NCBI RefSeq assembly: GCF_017591435.1
Contig: NC_059301.1
Location: 33,184,486-33,248,485, forward strand
Reading direction: 5' to 3'
DNA length: 64,000 nucleotides
Source of the DNA: Portunus trituberculatus
Taxonomy: Eukaryota; Arthropoda; Malacostraca; Decapoda; Portunidae
In this document: positions 1 through 43,810 of the stretch, piece after piece
How positions within the stretch are numbered: the stretch's first letter is position 1
Layout of the letters: each line of letters opens with the position of its first letter
Translations under genes and position numbers: made by a program
The notes under the pieces: model-generated
What the model was told of the DNA's origin: nothing
The model's input: the letters and a program-made list of their open reading frames with translations, nothing else
Database searches by the model: none

Positions 1-560
1 GGACTATAGCTGACGACCACGGACTCTCCGACTGTTCTATCACCCCGTGCAACTCCAGTTCATTGACTGTGTGCTGCATCTCTTCACGGCTGGCCAGTGC
101 AACATGACAAGGCGGGCACTTAATGGGCGCACTCGTCCCGGTGTTGATGGTGTGCTTAACAAGCGACGTGTGGCCCAGATCCAAGTCACCCTGACTGAAC
201 ACATCAGCATGGCGACTAAGGGTGTCACGCATCCTCTCCGTCTGCGCCTCCGTCAGGTGGGTGGCTCTCCGCTGCGCCAGATCCTCCAGGAAGCCGGGCA
301 GTGGGCCCGCCACATGCAGCCGCTCTCCCTGCCACCACGCCTCAGTCCGCTGCACCTCTTCACACGCCCCAGCCGGCGTGCCGGCGGGCATATTTCGATA
401 TTGTCAGAGAAGTTAGCCAGTAACACAGTGACTAACTCCTCCCCTGCTCCTACGAGGCTCCTTCCAAGTGCCACACCGTCAGCCAGCCGCAGGTCACTCA
501 CAGGCTCCACCAGACCCTCGGCCTCCTTCATCACACGTGTTAAACAGCACTGAATGCGGG
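1..560 (-). pseudogene. Gypsy-type pol fragment: RT linker and start of reverse transcriptase, cut by window edge
   Basis: Reading the minus strand from about 560 to 1 gives the protease-RT linker and the first part of a Ty3/Gypsy reverse transcriptase. Visible in successive frames are a segment reading NFSDNIEICP and, near 130-1, IKCPPCHVA, then EEMQHTVNELELHG, then IEQSESPWSSAIV. The last resembles the E-x-S-x-SPWSS-P-V-V start of Gypsy RT domains. The frame changes at least once between these blocks, so the copy is not intact. The catalytic YXDD box, RNase H and integrase would lie left of the window. The 3' LTR cannot be seen either. Confidence 0.75.
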
Positions 561-585
561 CCTCGGTGCGTGGGGGCAGCCTCAG

Positions 586-1100
586 TCACTTCGTGGTAAC
601 TACCTCGGCACGCCTGACTTCACGAAGGAAAAGCACGTCATGGCCATGTACTGTCATTTTCTTCTGCCTGAAGTCAACACAGGCGTCCATCCTCGTCAGG
701 TAGTCGTATCCCAGTAAACACTCCTCGTCCAGGTCAGCGACAAAGATCGGCATGTCTTCCTCCATGCCACCTACACGCACACGACCATTCACCGGACCCT
801 GCAGCAACATGCAGTCCCCCGTTAATCCACACAGCTGTTGAGACGAGTCTGGCAACCACTCAGCCTCCACCAGCCCTGGCCACACCAGCGTGTGATCTGC
901 GCCGCTGTCCACAGTCATGCGACACGGCCTCCCATCCACGGCGCTTCTCACCTGCACGCTGCCAACGGTGTAGTGACACCACACAAGCCGGGGCACTGGA
1001 GTTTTGGCCAGCTGAGAGGCAGCCTCTGCCTTCATCCTGTAGTCGTTTCCCGCTGACACTACCTCCTTCGGGCTGGGGCAAGCGCTGGAGCTGTGTCCAG
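586..1100 (-). pseudogene. Gypsy-type aspartic protease with partial zinc knuckle
   Basis: An open stretch of about 157 codons carries the retropepsin signature: hydrophobic residues then VDSGADHT (the D-S/T-G-A catalytic triad), followed later by LLGYDYL, the usual flap-distal I/L-L-G-x-D-x-L motif. Just upstream in the same frame is CGGAGHSSSAC, the last three ligands of a CCHC zinc knuckle, followed by PSPKEV. The first knuckle cysteine is not where it should be: the frame reads SSEEED there. The gag frame upstream is different, so a frameshift or programmed shift separates them. In an active element this protease would process Gag-Pol. Confidence 0.8.
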
Positions 1101-1236
1101 CCCCACCGCAGTCCTCCTCTTCACTTGAGCCTTGCGTCCTCTCATGTCACTGCGGGGCCGAGCGAAGGTAGACAGGGAGCTCGTGGTCTGCATGAAGGCC
1201 TCAAACTCCATTGCATGAGCCAAAGCCACTTGCATA

Positions 1237-2214
1237 TCAGCTGGGTGTGCCTGCCTCACAAATCTGCAGCTGGTGGTCCACCAAGGCATCCAGGAAGGCA
1301 TCATGCGCCAACACGATGACCATTTCCTCACTGGCCGTTGGGTACGCCCTTCTCACCAGTGCCTCTTCGTCGTGGGCCAGCTGGGACAGCGTCTCGCCCC
1401 TCTGCCTCGTCCTCTTCTTCAGCTGGGCACGATACATCTCAGCCTGGTGGCAGTGCCCGAAGCGATGACGCAGTGCCTCAGCAATGTTAGGGAAGGAGGC
1501 ACGCTGCGTTGGCGGGAGGTGGCCAAAAACATCAATGGCTGGACCCCTGAGAGCTGTGGCCAGCTGCAAGGCCTTCTCAACCTGGTCCCAGCCCTTTGCA
1601 ACTGCCAGCAGATGAAACTGGGCAGCATAGGACTCCCAGGCTACCTTACCGTTGTACGCGACAGGCTTGCAAGACTTGAAGCGGGGGAAAGGCGAGCGAG
1701 GCGGTGAGGGTGGAGGTGACAAAGACGGCACGCGCCATGCCGGATGGGGAAGCGAGGGAAGATGGCGGGCAACTTGACGCCAACAAACCCGCGTTTCCCA
1801 GAGGCCGCGAAGCCGCTGGCGGGCCCCCCACGGGCACCCTGCCACATCCGGTTGGCACCAAACTGCCTCACTCCTTATGTATCTCACCTCATCCCGCAGC
1901 GCCTGCAAGTCCTTCACCAGCTCGCCTTTCACCGTCTGCAGGTCACCCTTCACTGCCTGCAGATTCTGCTCCAGTTCACCTTGCACACTTTTGCAGGAAC
2001 GATTGGAGTAATCCTGTGCCTCCGCCCTCAAGGAGCCCAGGCTAGACTGCAGCACCTCCATCAACTGCTGTGTGTGTTCTGCCTGCCGCCGTGCCTGTTC
2101 TGACTGTTCTGTCCTCATAGACGCCAGCATAGACGTTATCAGCTCAAGCTGGTCGGGCTTCCTCTCACTCGGCTCAGCCTCACCACCACCGCCATTAGCC
2201 TCAGCATGCTCCAT
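1237..2214 (-). pseudogene. Gypsy-type gag (decayed)
   Basis: This minus-strand open frame of about 325 codons starts with an ATG at 2214, 70 bases inside the inferred LTR. The N-terminal third is Gln/Glu-rich and coiled-coil-like, with repeated QAVKGDLQ-type heptads. The C-terminal part is capsid-like and reads KPVAYNGKVAWESYAAQF, then EALRHRFGH and GETLSQLAHDEEALV, a pattern typical of arthropod Gypsy gag. The frame is lost near 1255: the continuation (HPADMQVALAHAMEFEAF) is in another frame. The middle (about codons 115-165) is poor in gag-like sequence and may hold further shifts. The copy is probably dead. Confidence 0.75.
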
Positions 2215-2269
2215 CACACTAACCAGTCACAAGCAACCACAAGCACGGTAAAACACAGGACACTAAATC

Positions 2270-2285
2270 CTCACTCCTGACACCA
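2270..2285 (-). other. Putative tRNA primer binding site
   Basis: Immediately inside the inferred 5' LTR the minus strand reads TGGTGTCAGGAGTG. A primer site beginning TGG, one base inside the LTR, matches the rule that it pairs with the CCA end of a tRNA. The primer tRNA was not identified. Confidence 0.5.
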
Positions 2286-2286
2286 C

Positions 2287-2693
2287 TGTTTCCTTCTCAC
2301 CTGTGGTTGTCCGCTTTCACTGGCTGCGTCAGCTTCATTGTCAGGGTCCAGAGCACACAGGAGCACATCAGCACGAGGCACACAATGGGGGGGTGGGTGG
2401 CGGGCACCGCCGGACAGAGAAACACCAGCTTACTCACGTCCTTTACTGAGTCCTCAGTTCACAGTACATCACAGGACAGCCTCACACACACACACACAAG
2501 GCACTCAGGCACTCCACAGGCATCCCCAGGGGCGGGCACAACAGACCACAGCATCAAGCAGCACATCTAGATTAACAGAGCATGCTGGAAACGTGCGTCT
2601 CCCAGTCTTGTCTTGCACACGCTCGCTTGCAGACTGCTGACTCGCGCCACGCGCTAACACTCACAATGCCAGCCCGCGCAAACATTCGTAACA
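2287..2693 (-). repeat. Putative 5' LTR of the Gypsy-type element
   Basis: On the minus strand this block begins TGTTACGAATG and ends ...GGAAACA, directly before a TGG-type primer site and 73 bases before the gag start. The TGTTACGA opening is common in Gypsy-group LTRs. The length is about 407 bp. The partner LTR lies outside the window, so the boundaries rest on the TG...CA ends and the position of the primer site. A short (AC)n run occurs near 2485. Confidence 0.6.
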
Positions 2694-3360
2694 ATACCAA
2701 AATACAAAAAAAAAAAATTCTTTATATGACGAGGAATTTGTGTTTTCTTTAGTATTTGGCTGGAAAGTATTTTCTTTTTAAAAAAATTTAATATAATTAG
2801 TCCGGCTGTGATTTCCTTCATGACATTATGATGTGTTTGTGGTGCCGTTAGTGAGAAATACATGTGATTTGTGGGGCTTTGCTTTGTAAACACTGAACTT
2901 GGTAATGTTATTATATATTGGTTATTAGTTTATTTGGTGCGGCTAAAAAAATAGTTCATTACAGTCTGGGCATCTTTCTTCTTGCAATTTTTAAAATTAA
3001 TTATGTATATCCATAAATATCAGACCACAGAGACACATATCACTTCCTTTCAGGTCAGTACGTCAACATTTGTCTATATTCCCTCTTGGTTTTAGCACCA
3101 GAGAGTGAAGAAAAGTCAGTATTAACCCCAAAATAGATAAATAACCACAAAATATCTTTGAATAAGGTGATGGTTATATCCCTATTCAGACTACCCACCA
3201 TAACGGCAATGGGCCCAGACCAACACCCACCTCCTTACACCACGTGTCAATTCCTTAATATTTCTTTCAATTTTCAGTGTTTCCCGGGATTTTTTTAGCT
3301 GTTTTCCACCTGAAATGCATAAATTGTAGTAGAAGAAGAAAGAAATGTGTAATGGAATTG
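2694..3360. other. AT-rich spacer, no gene seen
   Basis: This interval has scattered A/T runs, stop codons in all frames and no recognisable repeat end. It separates the LTR element from a microsatellite. Confidence 0.6.
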
Positions 3361-3417
3361 TGTGAGTGTAGTAGTAGTAGTAATGGTGGTGGTGGTGGTG
3401 GTGGTGGTGATAGTAGT

Positions 3418-3457
<40 letters not shown>

Positions 3458-3530
3458 TGCCTCGCCGTGCCCAAGTGTGTGTGTGTGTGTGTGTATGTGT
3501 GTGTATTTACCTATTTGTATTTACCTATTT
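3361..3530. repeat. (AGT)n/(GGT)n trinucleotide tract then (GT)n
   Basis: An AGT/GGT repeat runs from about 3368 to 3457. It is followed by (GT)n from 3475, which merges into TATTTACCTATTTGTATTTACC, the reverse complement of the short tandem tail of the adjacent LINE. Confidence 0.9.
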
Positions 3531-4057
3531 GTGTATTACAGGGCCCGAGCTAAGCTCTCTGTGACCTGTCTCCTTGTCCATTCTTGTCATATCTCTCTTT
3601 CATCTGATTGACACACACCGCGTCAACGACATCACTGCTCAGTTTATTCCACTTATCAATGCTACGATGCGGGAAACTGTATTTTCTCACGTCATTTAGA
3701 CATGTCTTTTATTAGCTTTTTTCCATATCCTCGGAGATGATTACTTGTGGTCACCTTTATCAACTCTCTATCCAGTATGTCAATCTTGTTCACCAATTTA
3801 TACATAGTTATCATGTCTCCTCTTGTTCTTCTCTCTTCTAATGTGGTCAGCCCCAGCTTCCTCAGTCTTTCCTCATAGTCTAACTCCCTAAGTCCTGGTA
3901 CCATCCTTGTTGCCAGCCTCTGTACCCTTTCCACCTTCTTCACATTTTTCTTCATATGCGGTGACCAGACACATGCTGCGTATTTTAACTGGGGTCTTAT
4001 TAAGGTACATAATATCTTCTTCATCATTCCTTCATCTAAGTAGTGGAATGCACAATG
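3500..4057 (-). mobile_element. CR1-like LINE, 3' fragment (copy A)
   Basis: The minus strand encodes the thumb/C-terminal part of a CR1-like reverse transcriptase. It reads MMKKILCTLIRPQLKYA, then VERVQRLATRMVPGLREL, then YEERLRKLGLTTLEERRT and GDMITMYKLVN. Frame breaks follow, then a region ending in the R-K-Y-S-F-P style terminus. The 3' end carries tandem AAATAGGTAAATAC units and passes into (CA)n. The element is 5'-truncated at about 4057, where it meets the 3' tail of the next LINE. Its sequence differs clearly from copy B, so it belongs to another subfamily. Confidence 0.85.
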
Positions 4058-4116
4058 AGTGTGTGTGTATTCACCTAGTTGTATTCACCTAGTTGTAATT
4101 TTACAGGGCCTGGGTA

Positions 4117-5900
4117 TCATACTCGTGTGGCCCCGTCTCCATATCTACACACATCCAACTTTCCTTTAAAACTATGCACGCTCCTCGCTGACACCACCTC
4201 CTCACTCAAACCATTCCACACCTCCACACATCTTTGTGGGAAACTATATTTCTTCACATCCTTCAAGCATATTCCCTTGGCTATCTTTTTACTGTGTGAT
4301 CTCGTAGTTCTATTTAAGTTTTCCTCTCTCAACATCATTTGCTCATTATCCACTTCATCCAGTCCGTTCAACAGTTTATAAACCTGTATTAAATCTCCTC
4401 TTTCTCTTCTTTGTTCCAAGGTAAGCAAATTCATTTCTTTTAATATCTCCTCATAAGTCATTTCTGCCAATTCCGGAATCATTTTTGTTGCCATTCTCTG
4501 CAATCTCTCCAACTTCCTTATATGCTTCTTTTTATAAGGGAACCAAACCACTCCAGCATATTCCAATCTTGGTCTAATTACTGTACTAATTAATTTCTTC
4601 ATCATATCTTTATCCATATAATGAAAGGCTAATCCAATATTTCTTATCAAATTATACGTTTCTCCAAACATCTTATCAATATGAGCCTCAAACTGCCCAT
4701 GGTTTTGTATTAATATATACAAGGAAAAGTATTCGTGCCAGCACTGAGCCTTGTGGAACTCCACTCTCCACCACCAACCAGTCCGACTTTGCATCCCTTA
4801 TTACCGTTCTCATCTCCCTCCATCTCAAGTAGTTTTCCATCCACTTTAACACTTTTCCTTTCAGTCCTCCATAAATCTCTAATTTCCATAGCAGTCTCAT
4901 GTGAGGTACCTTGTCAAAAGCTTTCTTTAAATCCAAATATACACAGTCCATCCATCCCCTCTCTCTCTTGTATTTTGTCAACCACTCTTGAATAAAAGCT
5001 CAGTAGATTTGTTACACATGACTTCCCTTTCCTAAAGCCAAATTGATGATCCCATAATAACTTATGATCCTCCAGGAACCGTATCCAATATTTCTTTATC
5101 ACCCTCTCACAAATCTTACCGACCACACTTGTTAGAGACACAGGTCTATAGTTAAGAGGCTCTTCCTTACTGCCTCCCTTATAAATGGGCACCACTTCAG
5201 CTCTTTTCCACTCTACCGGTACTTCCCCTGTTTCTAATGAGCACCTTATAATATCATATAATGGATCAATCAATTCTTCTCTACATTCCTTCAATAATTT
5301 TCCTGAAACTTCATCTGGTCCCATCGCTTTATCATCTTTAAGTTCCTCCAACATTTTATATAACTCCTTTTAGGTATCTTAATGTCATCCATGTGCACAT
5401 TTCCTTTTACATTTTGAAGCTTTACAAACATTGTTTCTTTAGTAAATACTTGTTGAAACCTATTATTTAGCAATTCCGCTATATTCTTAGGGTCATCTAC
5501 TATCCCTTGCTCTCCTTTTAATCTTTCAATGGACTCTCTCTTTTAAGTTTACCATTTATGAACCTGTAAAACAATTTTGGATGTTCCTTACTCTTGTCTA
5601 CAATATCTTTTTCAAATTTTCTTTCTTCCTCCTCCTTACCCTCACATACTCATTTCTCGCCACTCTATAATTCTCCTTATTTAGTATATTCCTGCTCTTT
5701 TCCATCTTTTCCAAGCCACATCTCTCTTTTCTTTAGCCTTAACACAAGTTGCATTAAACCAATCCTTTCTTCCTTCCTCTCTCGGTTTATACTTTGGTAC
5801 AAATTTCATAACTCCTTCTTTATAATATTTCATAAAAATCTCATATTTTTTTGCACTTCTCTGATTTGTAACATCTCCTCCCAATCTAATGTTCTGAAAT
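4117..5900 (-). pseudogene. LINE copy B reverse transcriptase lacking the FADD box
   Basis: The order of motifs is: DKAMGPDEVSGKLLKECREE, AEVVPIYKGGSKEEPLNY, RPVSLTSVVGKICERVI, HQFGFRKGKSCVTNLLSFYS, FDKVPHMRLLWKLE, ESGVPQGSVLARILFLVYIN, then directly EAHIDKMFGETYNLIRNIGL and the C-terminal RKLERLQRMATKMIPELAEM. The block that should hold F/Y-A-D-D and the following roughly 90 residues is absent. The A motif D also falls at a frame change near 4920. The enzyme is inactive. Confidence 0.9.
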
Positions 5901-5989
5901 AATTTTTCAAACTTTCTGTGTCCATCTTTCTATAATTCAATCTACCACTCCTGTATGTCTCATCTCTCCTTCGCTGTGTTATTGCTATC

Positions 5990-6700
5990 TGCATTTCCAT
6001 AACCACATGATCACTCTTTCCCAAAGGACATTTATATTGTATATCTCCACATAGGTACACTTCTCTTGTTAACACCAAATCCAGTCTAGCCGGTTCATCA
6101 TCTCCTCTATATCTAGTATTTTCTTTCACCCTCTGTTCCATCATATTTTCCATCATTAGATTAAGAAATCTCTCTCCCCATGCTTCCTCTCCAACACCAC
6201 TTACTAGATTTTCCCAATCCACCTCCTTACAATTAAAATCTCCTACTAGTATCACCTTTCTTTTTCCAGATAATACACTTTCCAAACTCTGTAAAGTATC
6301 CTTGATCATATTGTCGTATTCCTTAATGTCCAAGAATTTGTTTTAGGAGGTACATAGGTCACCATGATTATTAATTCTTTTCCATCACTTTTTAACCTTA
6401 TGCTTATCACTTCTGTGTTGTTCTTCCCATACCAAACCTTATCCACATTTATCTCCTTCTTCGTCATAATCATAACTCCTCCTCCACCTTTACCCTCTCT
6501 ATCCTTTCTCCATATATTATATTTATTATCCAAATTTACCTTTGTTTTTCATGCAATTTTGTCTCAGTCAAACACACTATATCAGGCTTCTCCACCATCA
6601 TATAGTCTTGCAATTCCAATCTACTTGACAGTATCCCATCTATATTAGTATACATTACGGTCCACCCACTGCTCCCTCTAGGGGTTCCTCCGCATTCCTT
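5990..6700 (-). pseudogene. LINE copy B AP-type endonuclease domain (frameshifted)
   Basis: Endonuclease/exonuclease/phosphatase-fold motifs appear in order: MYTNIDGILSSRLEL, PDIVCLTETKLHE (catalytic Glu), a gap with a frame change near 6535, YNIWRKDREGKGGGGVMI, VTYVPPKTNSW, VILVGDFNCKEVDWEN (GDFN, catalytic Asp/Asn), PARLDLVLT, and KCPLGKSDHVV (S-D-H). All key residues are visible but spread over three frames. In an active LINE this enzyme nicks target DNA to prime reverse transcription. Confidence 0.85.
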
Positions 6701-6949
6701 CTCTCCACATACCACTTTCTGACTCTCTCTCCTATAACTCTCCAAAAAACTTTTCTTTTCCTCCTTCAGACCGCTCATCATTTTTCCTTCTCGCCTCTTC
6801 CAACAATTCCTTATATCTTCTCCTCTCTTCCTCATTTCTATTTTTTCTTCACAAACACCTCTTTACAACCTTCTATCTCTCTTAACTTTGATGTTCTATA
6901 TAAAATGTCCTCCCAGATTGTTGTGACTTCAGTACTACTTTAATCGGTC

Positions 6950-7698
6950 TCCTTACTCCCTCCTTATACGGACCCAGTCTATGGATCTCTTCCACTTCTT
7001 CTTGTAGGTCTTTTTTTCATCATCATTTAGATTTTTGAACAGATCTCTTACCGTTTTTAATTCTTCTTTAATTCTCTTAGGCTTATATGTTATATTTTGT
7101 TCTTTCATCCCAAATATTAACACACTCTTCTTCTTTTCTGCTATTTCTCTTATCAATGTTTCCTTATTCTTCATAACATTAACCAGTTCCTTAGACCTTT
7201 CTTTTTTGTCTTCATTCAACTGATCTTTAATTATTTCTTGTAATCCAACCATCTCTGCTTCCCTCGACTCAGTCCATTGTGTTTTCTTCAGTTCCCACTC
7301 CCTTTCAAACCTTTCATTCTGCTCACTGATCATTTCCTTAAAGTCATCTTTCTCCTTTACTACTTTCTCCATTTTCTCCTCCAACCGTCTCTTGTATTTT
7401 TTAACCTCCACTCTCAAGTGTGCATTCTCATCCACCAATCGTTTTCATTTTCCTCCAGTCTCTTGACTCTTTCCTTCAAAGCCTTGCAGAATTCTATATC
7501 CTGCTCCTCCTCACTCCTCTGAACTTTTAATTCCTTCACCAACTCCTCAAATTTCTTCTCTAGCATAACCAATCTTCCTTGCATTGTTGCTCCTGTTGAA
7601 GATGGAGTCATATTTTGAATGGCTACTTTTGGTTTTGCTCCCTGGGCCTCATCGGCATATTTTGAATTTGGTAACTTATTTCTTACAGGTCTATCCAT
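6950..7698 (-). pseudogene. LINE copy B ORF1, coiled-coil protein (broken)
   Basis: The first frame starts at 7698 with MDRPVRNKLPN and continues for about 94 codons into a Glu/Lys-rich helix. The reading then shifts near 7430 into a 160-codon frame, also helical and charged (VKKYKRRLEEKMEKVVKEKD). ORF1 proteins of LINEs bind RNA and chaperone the element's transcript, and a coiled coil is a usual part. No zinc knuckle or RRM is evident. The frame change makes this copy non-functional as it stands. Confidence 0.7.
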
Positions 7699-9751
7699 TT
7701 AATTTCACTCTTCCTGGGAGCGTGTGGGTGTGTGGTGGTGTGCACTGGCTGTCAGGCCTGGTAGCTTTGTGTGTGTGGTGGGATGCGTTGGCGGCGGTTT
7801 ATGGCTGGCTTTTGTGTGGTTTCTGCACTGTCGTTTGGATTGTGGAGGTTCCAACACCTCCAATCACTCTTATGTACACGCCACCAGGCTACGTTCACTC
7901 TGTACATTCGTTCACTCGCTCTGGTTGCCCTTTTGTACTAGTGACGGTTCTCACTCCAAGCACATTGTTTAGCGTGTGGAGTGTTAGGTAGACGGCACTC
8001 TGAGCAAGGAGGCACATCCGCTCTCCACGGAGCACGGAGTGTGTGTCACGTTGTATGTAATGTCCTGAATGGATGAGAGAGAGAAACGGAGAGGATGGGG
8101 GTTAAATGGTAGTGATAGGGAGGGGTATGAGAAATGTAGAAACAAGAAAGTGGGGATGAGGAGACAGACAATGAAGCCTGGTTGAGAAAAGGGTATGGTT
8201 TAATATACGTCACGAGTTCTGGCCAATGATATTTACTATTAGAATTCTTTGAGTTGACATGTTGCTATAGGTAAAAGTAAGGATAGGAAGGCTGCTTCAT
8301 TGAGTAGGGAGCCATCTGTACATAATTATATATTCCTCTTTACACATTGTTTTCCCATATTGCATAATTTGTTACATTCAAAGGTAGGGAGTTATTCTTA
8401 TATTTTTAGAAAATGATGTGGTGTGATAGTGAATAATAGTATTGTAATGTATATTATCATACATAGAAGCTTCACAGGCTTTCTAAGACAAAAACATTAT
8501 AATATAAATCTTTCCATGGTGAGATTTATATATTTCAATTATTTATTCATCTACTTATTTAATTATGTAGAGAGTTGAGCAGGTACATCAAGCTCAGCAT
8601 AGTTATAGAGAGGTGATGAAGTAAAATAAGGAAATGAGTTTGCTTAAAAGAACTGTAAAATGCAATGAAAATCAATTAATAAAAGATCATTTATAGTGAA
8701 CAATGTGGTCTCTTCTTTGATTAATTGTAATTATAATTCAAAGTGGGTATTTTGGTGATGGATAATGGGAAAAGGTTATCTATTGATGTATGATCAAAGT
8801 GCAAACTGAACTCTAGCTGAAAAAAAAAAAAAATCTCCTTTAACAACAGTCCAAGTCAATACATAGTCAAAGGAAGACTCACTCACCTTTTTCAAGAAGG
8901 AAAGTGATAGATAATACAGTACTTACATAAGAGATTTGGTTTTATTTTCAAGAGTGGATAAATAGACTATACATCTTGTGAACCATTGTAATGAGTCAGA
9001 CCAACAGGCATTACCTGTTTGGATATCAAGACAGGACAACATGACATATATACACTATACATGTGGCCTCTCAGGCAACACTGTGGCCTTGAGAGTGGCT
9101 ATTCCCTCTAATGCAAAAATATCATTGGCTTCATCTAGCTTAAAAAAAAAAAAAAATACTAGGTCAAGTCCAGGTGGAGTGACACAGTGCTGTAGTGATG
9201 TCACCTCCTTTGCTTCTTCAGTAAATACATTCACACATTAATTGGCATGTTAATTTTGAAATACGTAGTAGGGTGTTCATGGCTGATGAAATCAGAGGTA
9301 TCTGTGCACATCTACAAATCATGTTTTGAGATAGCCAAGCACACACACACAAAAAAAAAAAAATAAAATACAAAGATAATAAAATAAATGAAATATCCAT
9401 CTTAGCACCAAGAAAAATTATTATAGTGAAAGTAATACAGGATAAAAATGACAACATACAAAGGAACTAATACATATTAACAAATTCATAAAAAATATTT
9501 ACATATAATACTACATGTACATATTACAAAAAATATAGTCACAAAAAATATATTTTCTCACTTAGGTTATGAACGAAGCTTGTACAGCGGCTGAGCCTCT
9601 TTCATGAGAACCTAACAGTGAATGTCAATTCTTGCTGCTGGTGTATCTTAATGGAAAACTCTCAACTAAAAGAAAACCCATCTTAATTCATTGTATTTCA
9701 GAGTTGTATCTAATATGAGAACAATTATCAATACAACCTTGGCAATGCTTC

Positions 9752-9935
9752 CAGAAAGATTATGATAAGTATTGTAGATCAGGAATCCGAACCCACCTTG
9801 CACACGACTGTTTTTAGGAAAATTACAATAAATATTGTAGATCAAGAATTCGAACCCACCTTGCACACGACTGTTTTTTTAGGAAAATTACGATAAATAT
9901 TGTAGATCAAGAATCCGAACCCACCTTGCATACAT
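9752..9935. repeat. Three-unit minisatellite, period about 64 bp
   Basis: The block GTAGATCA[A/G]GAATCCGAACCC begins at about 9774, 9837 and 9902. Each unit also carries CACCTTGCACACGACTG and AGGAAAATTACAATAAATATT. Units differ by a few substitutions and by the length of a T run. Confidence 0.9.
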
Positions 9936-10802
9936 TGACTGGTTTTTTATCAACAAAAATATGAAAACAGCCAATTTATGAAAGATAAACAGGAACAATT
10001 CCACACACTGAAATCTAAAATATCTCCAGTATAAATACGGTACTCTCTCAACTTGTTTAAAATACAGGCTAAGTAAACAATTTAAATGTATTTTCTTCCC
10101 AACTTTCTTACCCTGCAAATGCAAGGTGGAATTCAAAATAGAGGCTAAGCAAAAAAAAAAAAAAATAATAATAATAATAAATAAATAAATAAAAAATATA
10201 TGAAAATAAATAAATAAAAAGGAATACATGAACTCCTATGTGCTTCCTTCTTTTTTCCCTTACAGTCACCCTCAACAATATGCAGAATACTCCTGGATTT
10301 CTTGTAATTCACTGTTTCATGTCTCAGACTTGAGTGAGAAAGGATGTTCAAATAAATGTAGCCATTCCTAATTGTATCATGCACTCTCTCATCAATATAT
10401 CAACTCAAACTATGTGATCATGATAAAGTGACATAGGGTTATGCCAATGCTGTATTGACAATGTCAATGTGGTAACACAATAGCCAACTGCTAAATAATA
10501 GTTTTTGTTGGAAAAAAGTCTTGCAGTGTTTCTGAGATAGCTGACAATCTTGACTAATAAGCAGTATAGAGGATAATTCAGCAGCAAATAAACCTGTGTA
10601 GTGACCAGTAGCAATCACTATATGCTGTGAGTCAGAAGTGGTGACAATAGTTACATGATAAAACTGCTAGTGAGGGACACATTCATACATACATACATGC
10701 AGACAGACAAAAGAAGAATGATATGTAAGATGTGGTAAATGTCAGTATATATTTTGTGGTATTCATGTCTGTATCAACAGCAAGATCATGTGGTGCTCCA
10801 AG

Positions 10803-10808
10803 TTTATT
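10803..10808 (-). promoter_or_regulatory. Candidate polyadenylation signal (AATAAA) of the mucin-like gene
   Basis: The plus strand reads TTTATT, giving AATAAA on the gene's strand about 240 bases past the stop codon. Other AATAAA hexamers occur in this AT-rich stretch, so the assignment is tentative. Confidence 0.25.
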
Positions 10809-11049
10809 GAAACCAATTGTGTATGTTTCTGTAAACAGTGTAATGCAACACATGAAGTTTTTTTTTCTCTAATCATGAATTCAATGAATAAGCTTCATGC
10901 ATGCAAGTGAAATAAGATAACTAATGGATTTAGTACATATTTTCATCTACAGCAACTTTTGATATGAGGAATTGGATCTGTTTCTTAAGCCCTGTTAATA
11001 TCAGTGTTGAATAAGCCTTCAATTACAAAGTAATGAGCATGAGAGACAG

Positions 11050-42540
<31,491 letters not shown>

Positions 42541-42589
42541 CTGGAAAGACACCGCCAAATAAATACACATTGCGAGATTACAAACACAC

Positions 42590-43480
<891 letters not shown>

Positions 43481-43522
<42 letters not shown>
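43481..43522. repeat. (CA)n joining a LINE tail to a SINE head
   Basis: The LINE tail AACTAGGTAAATACACAC runs into CA repeats, whose last CACCC forms the start of the tRNA-like head of the next SINE. Confidence 0.95.
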
Positions 43523-43524
<2 letters not shown>

Positions 43525-43810
43525 GGTAGCTCAGTGGTTAGAGCGCTGGCTTCACAAGCCAGAAGACCGGGGTTCGATCCCCCCGGCCGGGTGGAGATAT
43601 TTGGGTGTGTCTCCTTTCACGTGTAGCCCCTGTTCACCTAGCAGTGAGCAGGTACGGGATGTAAATCGAGGAGTTGTGACCTTGTTGTCCCGGTGTGTGG
43701 TGTGTGCCTGGTCTCAGGCCTAACCGAAGATCGGAAATAATGAGCTCTTAGCTCGTTCCGTAGGGTAACGTCTGGCTGTCTCGTCAGAGACTGCAGCAGA
43801 TCAAACAGTG

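Larger units (their letters stand above)
4058..8050 (-). mobile_element. CR1-like LINE, near full length but defective (copy B)
   Basis: From right to left on the minus strand there is a 5' UTR of about 350 bp, ORF1 (7698 to about 6950) with long Lys/Glu-rich coiled coil, an endonuclease (about 6700-5990), a reverse transcriptase (about 5900-4130) and a 3' tail with two TAGGTGAATACAAC-type units near 4060-4100. Frames are interrupted at several points. The catalytic FADD box and its flanks are missing, because the RT frame jumps from the ILFLVYIN block to EAHIDKMFGETYNL near 4700. The short tandem 3' tail instead of poly(A) is a known CR1-clade habit. Confidence 0.9.
8051..11049. other. Downstream flank and 3' UTR of the mucin-like gene; no other gene seen
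   Basis: This is AT-rich sequence with A-runs near 8820, 9140 and 9350, and (AATA)n/(ATA)n near 10155-10225. It holds one minisatellite (separate entry). No coding stretch, TE end or RNA gene is convincing. The part next to 11049 should be the 3' UTR of the gene to its right. Confidence 0.5.

Noticed and set aside
43519..43592. A free tRNA-Val(CAC) gene
   Set aside because: The tRNA fold is good, but the same downstream body and (CA)n tail recur at 47.4 and 48.1 kb, so it is a SINE head.
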